From assembly GCF_001645125.1 (NCBI RefSeq), contig NZ_LXKA01000022.1:1-64000 (forward strand): a DNA stretch of 64,000 nt, written 5' to 3'. The stretch's first letter is position 1. The number at the start of each line of letters is the position of its first letter. The position numbers and the translations under genes are program-made. Positions 35,585 to 45,185 of this stretch are shown here, in pieces. Below the pieces are notes generated by a model that saw nothing but the letters and a program-made list of their open reading frames with translations, had not been told where the DNA came from and did not search any database. Source of the DNA: Paraburkholderia ginsengiterrae. GTDB taxonomy: Bacteria; Pseudomonadota; Gammaproteobacteria; Burkholderiales; Burkholderiaceae.

Positions 35585-36997
35585 ATGCAAGCGAACACGG
35601 TTCACCCGTGCGACGAGCGACTGCCCGCGGGCCAGTTGCTGACCCTCGGCATTCAGCACGTTTTGGTGATGTATGCCGGTGCTGTCGCAGTGCCCCTGAT
35701 CATCGGCGCGGCGCTCAAGCTGCCGAAAGACCAGATCGCGTTCCTGATCAGCGCCGATCTGTTTTCCTGCGGTATCGCCACGCTGATCCAGACGCTCGGT
35801 TTGTGGATCTTCGGCATCCGTCTGCCGGTCATCATGGGCTGCACGTTCGCAGCCGTCGGTCCGATGGTGGCGATCGGCACCAATCCCTCGCTTGGCATTC
35901 TCGACATCTTCGGCTCGACGATCGCGGCCGGCGTGGTCGGCATCCTGCTCGCGCCCGCGGTCGGTAAATTGCTGCGCTTCTTCCCGCCGGTCGTGATCGG
36001 CGTGGTGATCTCGGTGATCGGCTTGTCGCTGATGGAAGTCGGTATCAACTGGGCGGCCGGCGGCGTGGGTAATCCGGATTACGGAAATCCGGTCTATCTC
36101 GGCCTCTCGTTGCTCGTGCTGATGCTGATTCTGCTGATCAACAAGTTCGCCAAGGGCTTCCTCGCCAATATCTCGGTGCTGCTCGGCATTGTCGCGGGCT
36201 TCGTGATCGCGCTCGCGCTCGGCCGCGTCAATATGGACGGCGTCACGCACGCACCGTGGGTCGGCTTCGTCATGCCGTTCCACTTCGGCATGCCGCACTT
36301 CGATCCGCTGTCGATCGCGACAATGGTCACGGTGATGTTCGTCACGTTCATCGAATCGACCGGCATGTTCCTCGCGGTCGGCGACATGGTGGATCGTCCG
36401 GTCGATCAGAAGACACTGGTGCGCGGTCTGCGCGTTGACGGCCTCGGCACGCTGATCGGCGGCATCTTCAACTCGTTCCCGCATACCTCGTTCTCGCAGA
36501 ACGTCGGCCTGATCGGCGTGACCGGTGTGAAGAGCCGTTTTGTCTGCGCGATGGGCGGCGTGATCCTGGTGCTGCTCGGCCTGTTCCCGAAGATGGCACA
36601 AGTGGTCGCGTCGGTGCCGGCTTTCGTGCTCGGCGGCGCGGGTATCGTGATGTTCGGCATGGTCGCGGCGAACGGCATCAAGGTGCTGTCGAAAGTCGAC
36701 TTCGTGAAGAACCACCACAACCTGTTCATCGTCGCGGTCAGTATCGGCCTTGGGCTGGTGCCGGTGGTGTCGCCCCGCTTCTTCTCGCAACTGCCGCCGG
36801 CGCTCTCGCCGCTGCTGCATAGCGGGATTCTGCCGGCGTCGGTGTCGGCGGTCGTGCTGAACCTGATCTTCAACGGCGTGAAGAGCGAGCGGAAGGCACG
36901 CCGCGAAATCCGCAGCGCCGGCCACGACTTCGACGGACGCGGCGGTAATGAGTCGCAGCAAGGCGACAATATGCTGCGTTCGGCGGATCTGCACTGA
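35585..36997 (+). CDS. NCS2-family purine (urate/xanthine) permease
   Basis: 470-residue nucleobase:cation symporter-2 with about 12-14 helices. The family signature reads SFSQNVGLIGVTGVKSR; the QN-x-G-x4-TG form is the one of purine (xanthine, uric acid) carriers, while uracil carriers have a different first and last residue. The preceding FIESTGMFLAVGDMV carries the conserved Glu, and MYAGAVAVPLIIG is in helix 1. An ATG 18 bases upstream is in frame, but GGAGA supports 35585. Followed by three terminators. Confidence 0.9.
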   Translation: MQANTVHPCDERLPAGQLLTLGIQHVLVMYAGAVAVPLIIGAALKLPKDQIAFLISADLFSCGIATLIQTLGLWIFGIRLPVIMGCTFAAVGPMVAIGTNPSLGILDIFGSTIAAGVVGILLAPAVGKLLRFFPPVVIGVVISVIGLSLMEVGINWAAGGVGNPDYGNPVYLGLSLLVLMLILLINKFAKGFLANISVLLGIVAGFVIALALGRVNMDGVTHAPWVGFVMPFHFGMPHFDPLSIATMVTVMFVTFIESTGMFLAVGDMVDRPVDQKTLVRGLRVDGLGTLIGGIFNSFPHTSFSQNVGLIGVTGVKSRFVCAMGGVILVLLGLFPKMAQVVASVPAFVLGGAGIVMFGMVAANGIKVLSKVDFVKNHHNLFIVAVSIGLGLVPVVSPRFFSQLPPALSPLLHSGILPASVSAVVLNLIFNGVKSERKARREIRSAGHDFDGRGGNESQQGDNMLRSADLH

Positions 36998-37046
36998 GCG
37001 AGCCTCGGCAGGCGCGGCGGCTGGACAAATGCCACTGCCTGCCCAA

Positions 37047-37077
37047 GCCTATCGCTTGATCTGTCGATAGGCACTTT
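37047..37077 (+). terminator. Intrinsic terminator 1 of the purine permease gene
   Basis: Stem GCCTATCG / CGATAGGC (37047-37054, 37065-37072) with a 10-base loop, followed by ACTTTTTG. Confidence 0.75.
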
Positions 37078-37088
37078 TTGAGTTCCAG

Positions 37089-37130
37089 AAAAAGCCCCTG
37101 TCAGTCGACGACTGACAGGGGCTTTTTGTT
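37089..37130. terminator. Strong bidirectional terminator 2
   Basis: Perfect 17-bp stem AAAAAGCCCCTGTCAGT / ACTGACAGGGGCTTTTT with loop CGACG, followed by GTT on plus. The A/T ends make it usable from both strands, between the convergent permease and efflux operons. Confidence 0.92.
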
Positions 37131-37160
37131 GGCGGGTCGCTTTGGCTCGCTCAAATAAGA

Positions 37161-37195
37161 CAAAGCCCTTGGGACCATCGGTCCCAAGGGCTTTG
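37161..37195. terminator. Strong terminator 3, for the efflux operon
   Basis: Perfect 16-bp stem CAAAGCCCTTGGGACC / GGTCCCAAGGGCTTTG with loop ATC. On the minus strand it is followed by TCTTATTTG and lies 65 bases after the oprB stop, so it should end the efflux transcript. Confidence 0.88.
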
Positions 37196-37259
37196 AGGCA
37201 GTGCCAAGGCAAGTTTCCCTGAAACAGAAACCCGCCCTAAGCGCCAGCTGCTACAAGAC

Positions 37260-38789
37260 TCAACCCGCCTTGGCTGCCGAAGCCGCCACCGGCGCACTCG
37301 CCGCGCCGTAGTCAACCGGTGCGTCGGCCGGGCGCGGCTGGTCGCCGTTGTGTTCGATCCAGCCGCCGCCGAGTGCCTGATACAAATCGACCAGGTTCTG
37401 CAGGCGCTGCATGCGCGCGGTAATCAACGACTGCTGCGCCAAATACAGATCGGTCTGCGCGGTCAGCACCGACAAATAGCTGTCGACGCCGTTCTTATAA
37501 CGCAGATCCGACAGATCCAGCCGGCGCTGCTCGGCAAAGGTATTGCGCTCGAGCGCCTGGATCTGCTGATCGTACGTGCCGCGTGCCGCGAGGCCGTCTG
37601 CCACTTCGCGGAAGGCCGTCTGGATCGCCTTTTCATACGTGGCGATCTGGACGTTCTTCTGGATGTGGGCGAGATCGAGATTAGCCTTGTTCTGGCCGCC
37701 TTCAAAAATCGGCAACGTGATCGACGGCGAGAAGCCCCATGCCGCCGAACCCGGCTTGAAGAGCCCACCGAGCGTCGGGCTCAGCGTGCCGAAGTTGCCG
37801 GTCAGCGAGACCTTCGGGAAGAACGCTGCGCGCGCCGCGCCGATATTCGCGTTGGCCGCGAGCAGATTCTCCTCGGCCTCCATGATGTCCGGACGACGCG
37901 TCAGCAGATCGGACGGCAGGCCCGCCGGAATATCCGTGAGGAGATTCTGGTCGCTCAACGTCAGACCCGGCGGCAAGTCGGCCGGCAACGGCTCGCCCAC
38001 CAGCAGCACCAGCGCGTTTTCAGCCTGAGCCCGCAAGCGCGCCTGCTGCTGCAGGTTGGCGAGCGCCTGCTCGACCACGGTCTGCGCCTGGCGCAGATCC
38101 AGCTCGGAACCCGTACCGTTGTCGAACTGCAGCTTGGTGATCCGGTACGACTCCTGCGCGGTCGTCAGCGTGTTCTGCGTGACCTTCAGCAGATCGTCCA
38201 GTTCGAGCACCGTCAGGTACTGATCCGCCACCTGCGAGACCAGCGAGATTTCCGCCGCCTTGCGCGCCTGAGCCGTGGCCAGGTACTGCGCCAACGCCTG
38301 ATCCTTCAGGCTCTGAATCCGCCCGAAGAAGTCGATTTCCCAAGACGCGTTCAGACCGACCGAGTACTGGTTGGAAATCGTCTGGCCAGCGAACGACAGG
38401 TCCTTCGGCGTACGCGATTTGCTTTGCGAAGCCGCGGCGTCGAGCGTCGGCAGCAGACCGGCGCGAACGATCCGGTACTGCGCCTGCGACGCCTGCATGT
38501 TCAGCACCGACACGCGCAGATCGCGGTTGTTCTTCAGCGCGATGTCGATCAGCCGCTGCATGCGCGGATCGACGAAGAACTCGCGCCAGCCGATGTCGGC
38601 CGCAGCCACGCCGTTCGCGCTGCGTGCGCTGGCGGCGTCCGGCTGGGTCGCGCCCGGCTGCGTGTCGTACACGCCGCCGGTCGGGAAGGTCGCCGTCACG
38701 GGCGGCGCCGGGCGCTCGTACTTCGGCGCCATCGTGCAACCCGCGGCGAACAACGCGACTGCCACTGCAATCAGAGAATGTTTTTGCAT
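37260..38789 (-). CDS. oprB: RND efflux outer-membrane channel lipoprotein (OprM/NodT family)
   Basis: 509-residue TolC-like factor. The signal peptide ends in a lipobox LFAAGC (Cys near 18), so it is a lipoprotein; two outer-membrane efflux repeats follow. It forms the outer channel of the tripartite pump. The ATG at 38789 lies one base after the stop of the transporter gene; the frame runs 41 codons further upstream but without a lipobox start. Order TetR-divergent, MFP, RND, OMF matches BpeR/BpeAB-OprB of B. pseudomallei; the symbol is by this analogy. Confidence 0.92.
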   Translation of the reverse strand: MQKHSLIAVAVALFAAGCTMAPKYERPAPPVTATFPTGGVYDTQPGATQPDAASARSANGVAAADIGWREFFVDPRMQRLIDIALKNNRDLRVSVLNMQASQAQYRIVRAGLLPTLDAAASQSKSRTPKDLSFAGQTISNQYSVGLNASWEIDFFGRIQSLKDQALAQYLATAQARKAAEISLVSQVADQYLTVLELDDLLKVTQNTLTTAQESYRITKLQFDNGTGSELDLRQAQTVVEQALANLQQQARLRAQAENALVLLVGEPLPADLPPGLTLSDQNLLTDIPAGLPSDLLTRRPDIMEAEENLLAANANIGAARAAFFPKVSLTGNFGTLSPTLGGLFKPGSAAWGFSPSITLPIFEGGQNKANLDLAHIQKNVQIATYEKAIQTAFREVADGLAARGTYDQQIQALERNTFAEQRRLDLSDLRYKNGVDSYLSVLTAQTDLYLAQQSLITARMQRLQNLVDLYQALGGGWIEHNGDQPRPADAPVDYGAASAPVAASAAKAG

Positions 38790-38790
38790 C

Positions 38791-41700
38791 TCAATGTCCG
38801 TCCTTGCCCGAGCCTTCATCCGTGGACGCGCCGGCCGAACCGCCGCCTTGGCCGTCATGCGGATGGTGCTCGTTGTAGTGTGCGAGCGCCACATCCGGGT
38901 CTTCCTTCTCACCGCCGAATTTCGCGCGGATCACGACGAAGAACATCGGGATCATGAAAATCGCGAGGAAGGTCGCCGTCAACATCCCGCCGATCACGCC
39001 CGTACCGATCGCGTGCTGGCTGGCCGAACCCGCGCCGTTACTGATCGCGAGCGGCATCACGCCGAGAATGAACGCGAGCGAGGTCATCAGGATCGGACGC
39101 AACCGCAGACGCGCTGCTTCCAGCGCGGCCTCGATCGGCCCCATCCCTTCGCTCTGCTGCAGCTCGCGGGCGAATTCCACGATCAGAATCGCGTTCTTCG
39201 CCGACAGACCCACCGTGGTCAACAGACCCACCTGGAAGAACACGTCGTTCTCGAGCCCGCGCAGCGTAGCGGCCAGCAGTGCGCCCAGCACCCCGAGCGG
39301 CACCACCATGATCACCGAGAACGGAATCGACCAGCTTTCATACAGCGCCGCGAGACACAGGAACACGACGAGGATCGAGATGCCGTACAGAATCGGCGCC
39401 TGCGAACCGGACTGGCGCTCCTGCAACGACAGGCCCGTCCATTCGTAACCGATACCCGGCGGCAATTTCGCCACGATAGATTCCATGGCCGACATCGCCT
39501 GACCGGTCGACTTGCCCGGCGCGGCCGCACCCTGGATTTCCACCGCCGAAATACCGTTGTAGCGCTCCAGCTTCGGCGAACCATAGCTCCAGCTGCCCGA
39601 CGCGAACGCGTTGAGCGGCGTCATCCCACCCGAAGCGTTACGCACGTACCAGTTGCTGAGGTCATCCGGATTCATCCGGAACGGCGCATCGCCCTGCACG
39701 TACACTTTCTTGATCCGGCCATCGGTATCGAGGAAGTTGTTCACATAGACTGAAGCCCATGCGATCGAGAACGTCTGGTCGACTGCCGCCAGCGAGAGGC
39801 CGAGCGCCGCCGCTTTTTCGTGGTCGATCGAGACCTTGAACTGCGGCGTATCGTTCAGGCCGTTCGGACGCACCTGAGCCAGCGTCGGATCTTTCGATGC
39901 CATGCCGAGCAGCATGTTGCGCGCTTCCATCAGCTTCGCGTGGCCCAGACCGCTACGGTCCTGCAACTCGAAGTCGAAGCCCGACGCCGTACCCAGTTCC
40001 GGAATGGACGGCGGATTCACCGGATACACCAGTGCATCCTTGTACGTCGAGAAGTGCATGAACATCCGGCCAATCAGCGCCTGCACCTTCTGGTTCGCGT
40101 GCTGGCGTTCGGCGTAGCCCTTCAGTTTCACAAACACGAGGCCGGCATTCTGGCCGCGGCCGGCGAAGCTGAAGCCGTTCACCGTAAACGCCGATTCGAC
40201 GATGTCCTTTTCCTGGTTCAGCACGTAGTCGGACACATCCGAGAGGGCATGCGCCGTGCGCTCCTGGGTCGAGCCGGCCGGCGTTTGCACCAGCACGAAC
40301 ATGATCCCCTGGTCTTCGTCAGGCAGGAACGACTTCGGCAGACGCACGAACAGCAGACCGACCGCGACGATCACCACCAGGTAGATGATGAGCCAGCGGC
40401 CCGAGCGCTTGATCACGTGGTGCACGCCGGAGTGATACTTGTCGCGGCTCGACTCGAAGGTCCGGTTGAACCAGCCGAAGAAACCCTTCTTTTCTTCGTG
40501 GTGGCCCTTCGGAATCGGCTTGAGAATCGTCGCGCACAGCGCCGGCGTCAGAATCAACGCGACCAGCACCGACAGCACCATGGCCGCCACGATGGTCAGC
40601 GAGAACTGCCGGTAAATCGCGCCCACCGAACCGCTCGAGAACGCCACCGGCACGAACACCGCCGACAGCACGAGCGCCACGCCGACCAGCGCGCCGGTGA
40701 TCTGGTCCATCGCCTTGCGGGTGGCGTCGCGTGGAGACAAGCCCTCCTCGGCCATCACCCGCTCGACGTTTTCCACCACCACGATCGCATCGTCCACCAG
40801 CAGACCGATTGCGAGCACCAAGCCGAACATCGACAGCACGTTGATCGAGAAGCCCACCGCGCTCATGATCGCAAACGTACCCAGCAGCACCACCGGCACC
40901 GCGATCGTCGGAATCAACGTCGCGCGGAGGTTCTGCAGGAACAGGTACATCACGAGGAACACGAGCACGATACCTTCGAGCAGCGTCTTCACCACGTCTT
41001 CGATCGACAGGCGCACGAACGGCGTCGTGTCATACGGATACTTCACGACGAGGCCGTGCGGGAAGTACTTCGACAGTTCGTCGATCTTCGCCTTCACGTT
41101 CTTCGCCGTCTGCAGCGCGTTGGCGCCCGTCGCGAGCTGAATGCCCAGACCCGCGGTCGGCTTGCCGTTGTAGTGGGTGTCGAAGTTGTAGTTCTCGCCA
41201 CCCAGCTCGACACGCCCCACGTCCTTGATACGCACCTGCGAGCCGTCCGTGTTCACCTTCAGCAGCACGTTGCCGAACTGCTCAGGAGTATTCAGCAGCG
41301 TGGCCTCGGTAATCGTGGCCTGCAGCATCTGGCCCGGCACCGACGGCGTACCGCCGATCGAACCGCCGGCCACCTGCACGTTCTGCGCCTGCAGCGCGGT
41401 CTGGACATCGACCGGCGTCAGATTGAACTTGTTCAGCTTCGTCGCATCGAGCCAGACCCGCATCGCGTACTGCGTGCCGAACAGCGTCACGGTACCCACG
41501 CCGTCGAGACGGCTGATCGGGTCCTTGACGTTCGACGCGACGTAGTTCGCCAGGTCGATCTTGTTCATGCTGCCGTCTTCGGAGTTGAACGCCAGAACGA
41601 GCAGGAAGCTGCTGCTCGACTTGGTGACGTTAATCCCCTGCTGCTGCACGATGGTCGGCAGAAGCGGCGTGGCCAGCTGCAGCTTGTTCTGCACCTGCAC

Positions 41701-42012
41701 CTGGGCGATGTCCGGATTCGTGCCGGCCGCGAACGTCAGCGTGATGGTTGCCGTACCGGAGTCGTCCGAGGTGGACGACAGGTACAGCAAGTGGTCGAGA
41801 CCACTCATCTGCTGCTCGATCACCTGCGTGACGGTGTCTTCCACCGTCTTCGCCGACGCACCCGGGTACACGGCGCTGATCTGCACCGCCGGAGGCGCGA
41901 TGGTCGGGTATTGCGCGATCGGCAGCGTAAACACCGACGCGATACCCGCAAGCATCAGGATGATGGCGATCACCCATGCAAAAATCGGGCGATCAATAAA
42001 GAACTTTGCCAT
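38791..42012 (-). CDS. bpeB: RND multidrug efflux transporter (AcrB/BpeB type)
   Basis: 1073-residue proton-driven pump with 12 helices and two large periplasmic loops. It starts [21 protein letters not shown] as in AcrB/MexB. Proton-relay residues are visible: the Asp pair of [16 protein letters not shown] (helix 4) and the Lys of [13 protein letters not shown] (helix 10). The length and the full HAE1 pattern ([14 protein letters not shown]) put it with drug exporters rather than metal pumps. 15 bases after the adaptor gene. Confidence 0.96.
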   Translation of the reverse strand: MAKFFIDRPIFAWVIAIILMLAGIASVFTLPIAQYPTIAPPAVQISAVYPGASAKTVEDTVTQVIEQQMSGLDHLLYLSSTSDDSGTATITLTFAAGTNPDIAQVQVQNKLQLATPLLPTIVQQQGINVTKSSSSFLLVLAFNSEDGSMNKIDLANYVASNVKDPISRLDGVGTVTLFGTQYAMRVWLDATKLNKFNLTPVDVQTALQAQNVQVAGGSIGGTPSVPGQMLQATITEATLLNTPEQFGNVLLKVNTDGSQVRIKDVGRVELGGENYNFDTHYNGKPTAGLGIQLATGANALQTAKNVKAKIDELSKYFPHGLVVKYPYDTTPFVRLSIEDVVKTLLEGIVLVFLVMYLFLQNLRATLIPTIAVPVVLLGTFAIMSAVGFSINVLSMFGLVLAIGLLVDDAIVVVENVERVMAEEGLSPRDATRKAMDQITGALVGVALVLSAVFVPVAFSSGSVGAIYRQFSLTIVAAMVLSVLVALILTPALCATILKPIPKGHHEEKKGFFGWFNRTFESSRDKYHSGVHHVIKRSGRWLIIYLVVIVAVGLLFVRLPKSFLPDEDQGIMFVLVQTPAGSTQERTAHALSDVSDYVLNQEKDIVESAFTVNGFSFAGRGQNAGLVFVKLKGYAERQHANQKVQALIGRMFMHFSTYKDALVYPVNPPSIPELGTASGFDFELQDRSGLGHAKLMEARNMLLGMASKDPTLAQVRPNGLNDTPQFKVSIDHEKAAALGLSLAAVDQTFSIAWASVYVNNFLDTDGRIKKVYVQGDAPFRMNPDDLSNWYVRNASGGMTPLNAFASGSWSYGSPKLERYNGISAVEIQGAAAPGKSTGQAMSAMESIVAKLPPGIGYEWTGLSLQERQSGSQAPILYGISILVVFLCLAALYESWSIPFSVIMVVPLGVLGALLAATLRGLENDVFFQVGLLTTVGLSAKNAILIVEFARELQQSEGMGPIEAALEAARLRLRPILMTSLAFILGVMPLAISNGAGSASQHAIGTGVIGGMLTATFLAIFMIPMFFVVIRAKFGGEKEDPDVALAHYNEHHPHDGQGGGSAGASTDEGSGKDGH

Positions 42013-42027
42013 GAAGCAGGCTCCCTG

Positions 42028-43233
42028 TTATTGCGCGGCCGATGCAGCAGAGGCAGTCTGTGCCACCTGTGCACCGCTAGCCGCCGCGTCGGCGGCGGGC
42101 GCCGGCGCGGGGACCGTCTTGACCGTCATGCCCGGACGCACCTTGTCGGTACCGAGCACGATCACGCGATCGCCCGGGTTCAGGCCGCTCTCGACCACCC
42201 AGTTCGCACCGTAGGTCGCCCCGGTGACGAGCTGACGCACCGTGACCTTGTTGTGTTCGTCGACGACGAGCGCGGTCGGCTGACCCTTTGGATCGTGCGT
42301 AATGCCCGTTTGCGGCACGACGATCGCGCGGTCGTTCACGCCTTCGTCGATGCGCGCGCGCACGAACATGCCCGGCAGCAGCACGCGGTCCTTGTTCTGG
42401 AAGATCGCGCGAACCGTGACCGAGCCGGTGCCCTGGTCGACCGTCACGTCGGTGAACTGCAGCTTGCCCTGCTCCGAATAGGCACGGCCGTCTTCAAGGA
42501 TCAGCGTGACCTTGGCGGCGTCCGGACCGTTCGTCTTCAGACGCCCTTCCTGCATCTGGCGGCGCAGCTTGAGCCCGTCGAGACTCGATTGCGTCAGGTC
42601 CACGTAGACCGGATCCAGTTGCTGAACCGTCGACATCAGCGTGGCCGCGCTCGCCTGCACGTACGCCCCCGGCGTAACCTGGGAAATGCCGACCTGGCCG
42701 GTCACCGGCGAGATCACGTCGGTATAGCCGAGATTGATCTGTGCGGTATCCACGGCGGCCTTGCCCGACGCGACGTCTGCCGCGGCCTGTCCTTCCGATG
42801 CGACGGCGTTGTCGTAGTCCTGCTTGCTGACCGCATTGGCCGCGACCAGCACCTTGTAGCGGTTCGCCTGCGCGGTGGTCGAGGCGAGGTTCGCCTGCGC
42901 CTTGGCAAGCGAAGCCTTGGCGCTGTTCAGCGCGGCGATATACGGCGCCGGATCGATCTTGTACAGGCGCTGGCCGGCCTTGACGAGGCTGCCTTCGACG
43001 AATTCGCGGCGCAGCACGATGCCGTCAACCCGCGCACGCACCTGCGCGACGAGGAACGCATTGGTACGGCCCGGCAATTCAGTGACGACCGGCACCGTGG
43101 TCGGCTGAACCGTGATGATGGCGACCTCGGGCGTTTGTTGCGGCGGGGCAGATTGTTTTGGTCCGCACGCTGCCAGCAATACGGCAGCCGTCGCGGCACT
43201 GATTAAGCGGAATGGAATCCGTTCGACGCGCAT
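42028..43233 (-). CDS. bpeA: RND efflux periplasmic adaptor lipoprotein (AcrA/BpeA type)
   Basis: 401-residue membrane fusion protein. The signal ends with lipobox LLAAC (Cys near 23). Lipoyl-like halves VVTELPGRTNAFLVAQVRARVDGIV and GYTDVISPVTGQVG flank a coiled-coil hairpin (about 105-170), then the beta-barrel and membrane-proximal domains. Joins the inner pump to the outer channel. AGAGGTCGCTCC precedes the ATG at 43233; a longer open frame up to 43419 is not a credible N-terminus. Ala-rich C-terminal tail. Confidence 0.95.
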   Translation of the reverse strand: MRVERIPFRLISAATAAVLLAACGPKQSAPPQQTPEVAIITVQPTTVPVVTELPGRTNAFLVAQVRARVDGIVLRREFVEGSLVKAGQRLYKIDPAPYIAALNSAKASLAKAQANLASTTAQANRYKVLVAANAVSKQDYDNAVASEGQAAADVASGKAAVDTAQINLGYTDVISPVTGQVGISQVTPGAYVQASAATLMSTVQQLDPVYVDLTQSSLDGLKLRRQMQEGRLKTNGPDAAKVTLILEDGRAYSEQGKLQFTDVTVDQGTGSVTVRAIFQNKDRVLLPGMFVRARIDEGVNDRAIVVPQTGITHDPKGQPTALVVDEHNKVTVRQLVTGATYGANWVVESGLNPGDRVIVLGTDKVRPGMTVKTVPAPAPAADAAASGAQVAQTASAASAAQ

Positions 43234-43475
43234 GGAGCGACCTCTGTCAAAGACTGAGAATGAAAAAGTGCGCGCATCCCTACCCCGGGGACGACAGCGC
43301 ACACATGCGTCTTGCGACGCTTGACCTGATGCCCGTGGATGCAAACCGAACCTGCCAGGCAACCGGAGCGAAATGCGCCATACCGGAGGAGATGCCGCAC
43401 GGCGCCGCCCGACGGGCACGACGCAAATAGCGATTTGAAAGGCAACAGTGACGGATATTAACCGGTCGTCACAGC

Positions 43476-43504
43476 TTGGGCTATCCGATCTGGGGTGCTA
43501 TTAT
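43476..43504 (+). promoter_or_regulatory. Possible promoter of the TetR regulator gene
   Basis: TTGGGC, 17 bases, TATTAT. The -10 (5 of 6) overlaps the -10 of the opposite promoter, so the two promoters compete and share one operator just downstream. Confidence 0.45.
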
Positions 43505-43529
43505 ATATACATTCATGAATGCATGTAAA
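43500..43529 (-). promoter_or_regulatory. bpeAB-oprB promoter
   Basis: On the minus strand TTTACA (43529-43524), 18 bases, TATAAT (43505-43500). The -10 is perfect consensus, the -35 matches 4 of 6. The palindromic operator fills the spacer. Confidence 0.75.
43508..43527. promoter_or_regulatory. AcrR-like operator
   Basis: TACATTCATGAATGCATGTA, with a perfect 12-bp core palindrome CATTCATGAATG (43510-43521). It resembles the known E. coli AcrR site (TACATACATT..GAATGTATGTA). Bound repressor would cover the bpeA spacer and the start region of the divergent regulator promoter. Confidence 0.75.
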
Positions 43530-43660
43530 AGTACATTTATCGCTCTTGGGGGAAGGGGCCCGCAAGAACGCTTCGTCATTTGCCTGACGGCAGACAGAAT
43601 GTCACTGGGCGCACTTAAAAATACCCGGGAAAACCCCACAATCAGGGCAGGTCATTCCAC

Positions 43661-44332
43661 ATGGTCAGAAGAACCAAAGAAGAGGCGCAGGAGACGCGCA
43701 ACAGCATCCTCGACGCGGCCGAACGGGTCTTTTTCGAGAAGGGGGTTTCGCGCACGTCGCTCGCCGACATCGCGCAGGCCGCGGGTGTCACACGCGGTGC
43801 GATCTACTGGCACTTCGCGCACAAGAGCGATCTGTTTACGGAAATGTTCGACCGCGTGCTGCTGCCTATGGACGAGCTCATCGCCGCGACGCTGGACCCT
43901 AACGAGCCGGATCCGCTCGGGCGCGTGATGGAAATCTGCACGGTCTGCCTGCGCGACACCGCCACCGATCCGCGTCGCCGGCGCGTGTTCGACATTCTGT
44001 TTCTGAAATGCGAGCTGGTCGAGGAAATGGGTCCGGTCATGCTCCGTTACCAGACCAACATGCGCGAAGGACTCGCGAAGATCGAAGGCGGTTTGCGCAA
44101 TGCCATGTCCAAGGGGCAGATGCCCGCCGATCTCGATTCGAAGCTGGCGGCGGCCATGATGCATGCCTTCGTCACCGGCTCGCTGCGCGACATGCTGTTC
44201 CTGCCCGACGCCACGGATTTCGGCGCGCACGCCGCGCAGATGGTCGAAGGCATGATCGACGCGCTGAGGCTGAGCCCGGCGCTGCGCAAGGGGCATGCGC
44301 AGCGCGCGTTCGGCGCTCAGCGGCCCGTCTAG
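43661..44332 (+). CDS. bpeR: TetR-family repressor of the efflux pump (AcrR/BpeR type)
   Basis: 223 residues: a TetR helix-turn-helix at about 10-56 (TRNSILDAAERVFFEKGVSRTSLADIAQAAGVTRGAIYWHFAHKSDL in part) and a TetR_C_2/AcrR-type ligand-binding domain. The recognition helix VTRGAIYWHFAHKSDLF is nearly that of AcrR, in keeping with the AcrR-like operator. It should repress bpeAB-oprB and itself and be released by pump substrates. Confidence 0.93.
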   Translation: MVRRTKEEAQETRNSILDAAERVFFEKGVSRTSLADIAQAAGVTRGAIYWHFAHKSDLFTEMFDRVLLPMDELIAATLDPNEPDPLGRVMEICTVCLRDTATDPRRRRVFDILFLKCELVEEMGPVMLRYQTNMREGLAKIEGGLRNAMSKGQMPADLDSKLAAAMMHAFVTGSLRDMLFLPDATDFGAHAAQMVEGMIDALRLSPALRKGHAQRAFGAQRPV

Positions 44333-44375
44333 CGAGCCGCGGCCCGCGCCGCGGCATCCGCCCCACCTATATATA

Positions 44376-45008
44376 TCAGGCAGCGGCACGCGCAGCGCGC
44401 GCCTTCTGATTCGACGCATAGATATTGCCTCGTTCCAGCGGCGTGCCGCTCGCCACGGCCGCCAGCCACGCGTCGGTGCTCGCCACCGCCGCGAAGCGCG
44501 ACTGCAGCACCACGCTGAATACCCGGTGGATGTCCTCCGCGCTGGCGAAGCCCGCGCTGTTCTCATACGGCACCGAGCCTGCCGCGTCATGCAGGAATTC
44601 CACCGTCAGCCCCGAGTGAACCGCGTGGTTGATCGTCGATGCGTCGCAGTTGTGCGTCATGTAGCCGGTGACCGTCAGCGTGTCGATCTGGCGCGCGGCC
44701 AGCCAGTCAGCCAGATCCGTGTCCGTGAAAGCGCTCGGCAGCGATTTCTCCACGTAATGATCGTGAGCACGGGAGCTCACTACTGGATGCAACTCCGCGC
44801 CCGCGCTGCCGCGCGCGAACAGCGGCGAGCCGGCCGGCGCGAAATTCTGCACGACCACCACCGGCACGCCGGTGGCCCGCGCCGCATCCATCGCGCGGCC
44901 GATGTTGGCGAGCGAGCTCTGCACCTCCGGATATTCGATCGGCAAATCGCCGCTCACGTATTCGTTTTGCACATCGATAACAATCAGCGCACGGCGCGGT
45001 GTGGTCAT
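44376..45008 (-). CDS. Isochorismatase-like cysteine hydrolase
   Basis: 210-residue alpha/beta hydrolase of the isochorismatase superfamily. The catalytic triad is visible: Asp of IVIDVQNEY (near 11), Lys of YVEKSLPSAF (near 89) and Cys of YMTHNCDAST (near 122). This group covers nicotinamidases, N-carbamoylsarcosine amidases and others; substrate unknown. GGAG precedes the ATG at 45008. It is divergent from a GlxA-type regulator, which probably controls it. Confidence 0.88.
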   Translation of the reverse strand: MTTPRRALIVIDVQNEYVSGDLPIEYPEVQSSLANIGRAMDAARATGVPVVVVQNFAPAGSPLFARGSAGAELHPVVSSRAHDHYVEKSLPSAFTDTDLADWLAARQIDTLTVTGYMTHNCDASTINHAVHSGLTVEFLHDAAGSVPYENSAGFASAEDIHRVFSVVLQSRFAAVASTDAWLAAVASGTPLERGNIYASNQKARAARAAA

Positions 45009-45185
45009 GGCAAGACTCCTGGTTCGGATCAAGGGATAGCGTCGCTCTGCACGCCCCGCTGCGGATTTGCCCCGCACGGGCAGCGGCGATGACTGCATTG
45101 TTCCCTCCCCGCCATTTCCACGACAGCGACCCGAATGACAAGATTCGCTAGAATCGGGCCATCATCGGCTTTCACGAGGTGACTG

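Larger units (their letters stand above)
43234..43660. other. Efflux operon leader and intergenic region
   Basis: 427 bases between the divergent adaptor and TetR genes. The promoter/operator complex lies at 43476-43529, leaving a leader of about 260 nucleotides in front of bpeA and about 150 before the regulator. No convincing gene or riboswitch seen in either leader. Confidence 0.5.

Noticed and set aside
35486-36994. 502-codon open frame opposite the purine permease
   Set aside because: His/Asp/Arg-rich antisense translation caused by codon bias of a membrane protein.
39820-43206. 1128-codon open frame on plus, opposite the RND pump and adaptor genes
   Set aside because: It is the mirror of well-supported RND genes; Arg/His/Gln-rich translation with no family motifs is the usual high-GC antisense artefact.
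43203-43445. 80-codon leader peptide overlapping the bpeA start
   Set aside because: It needs a TTG start without a ribosome site and has no conserved feature.
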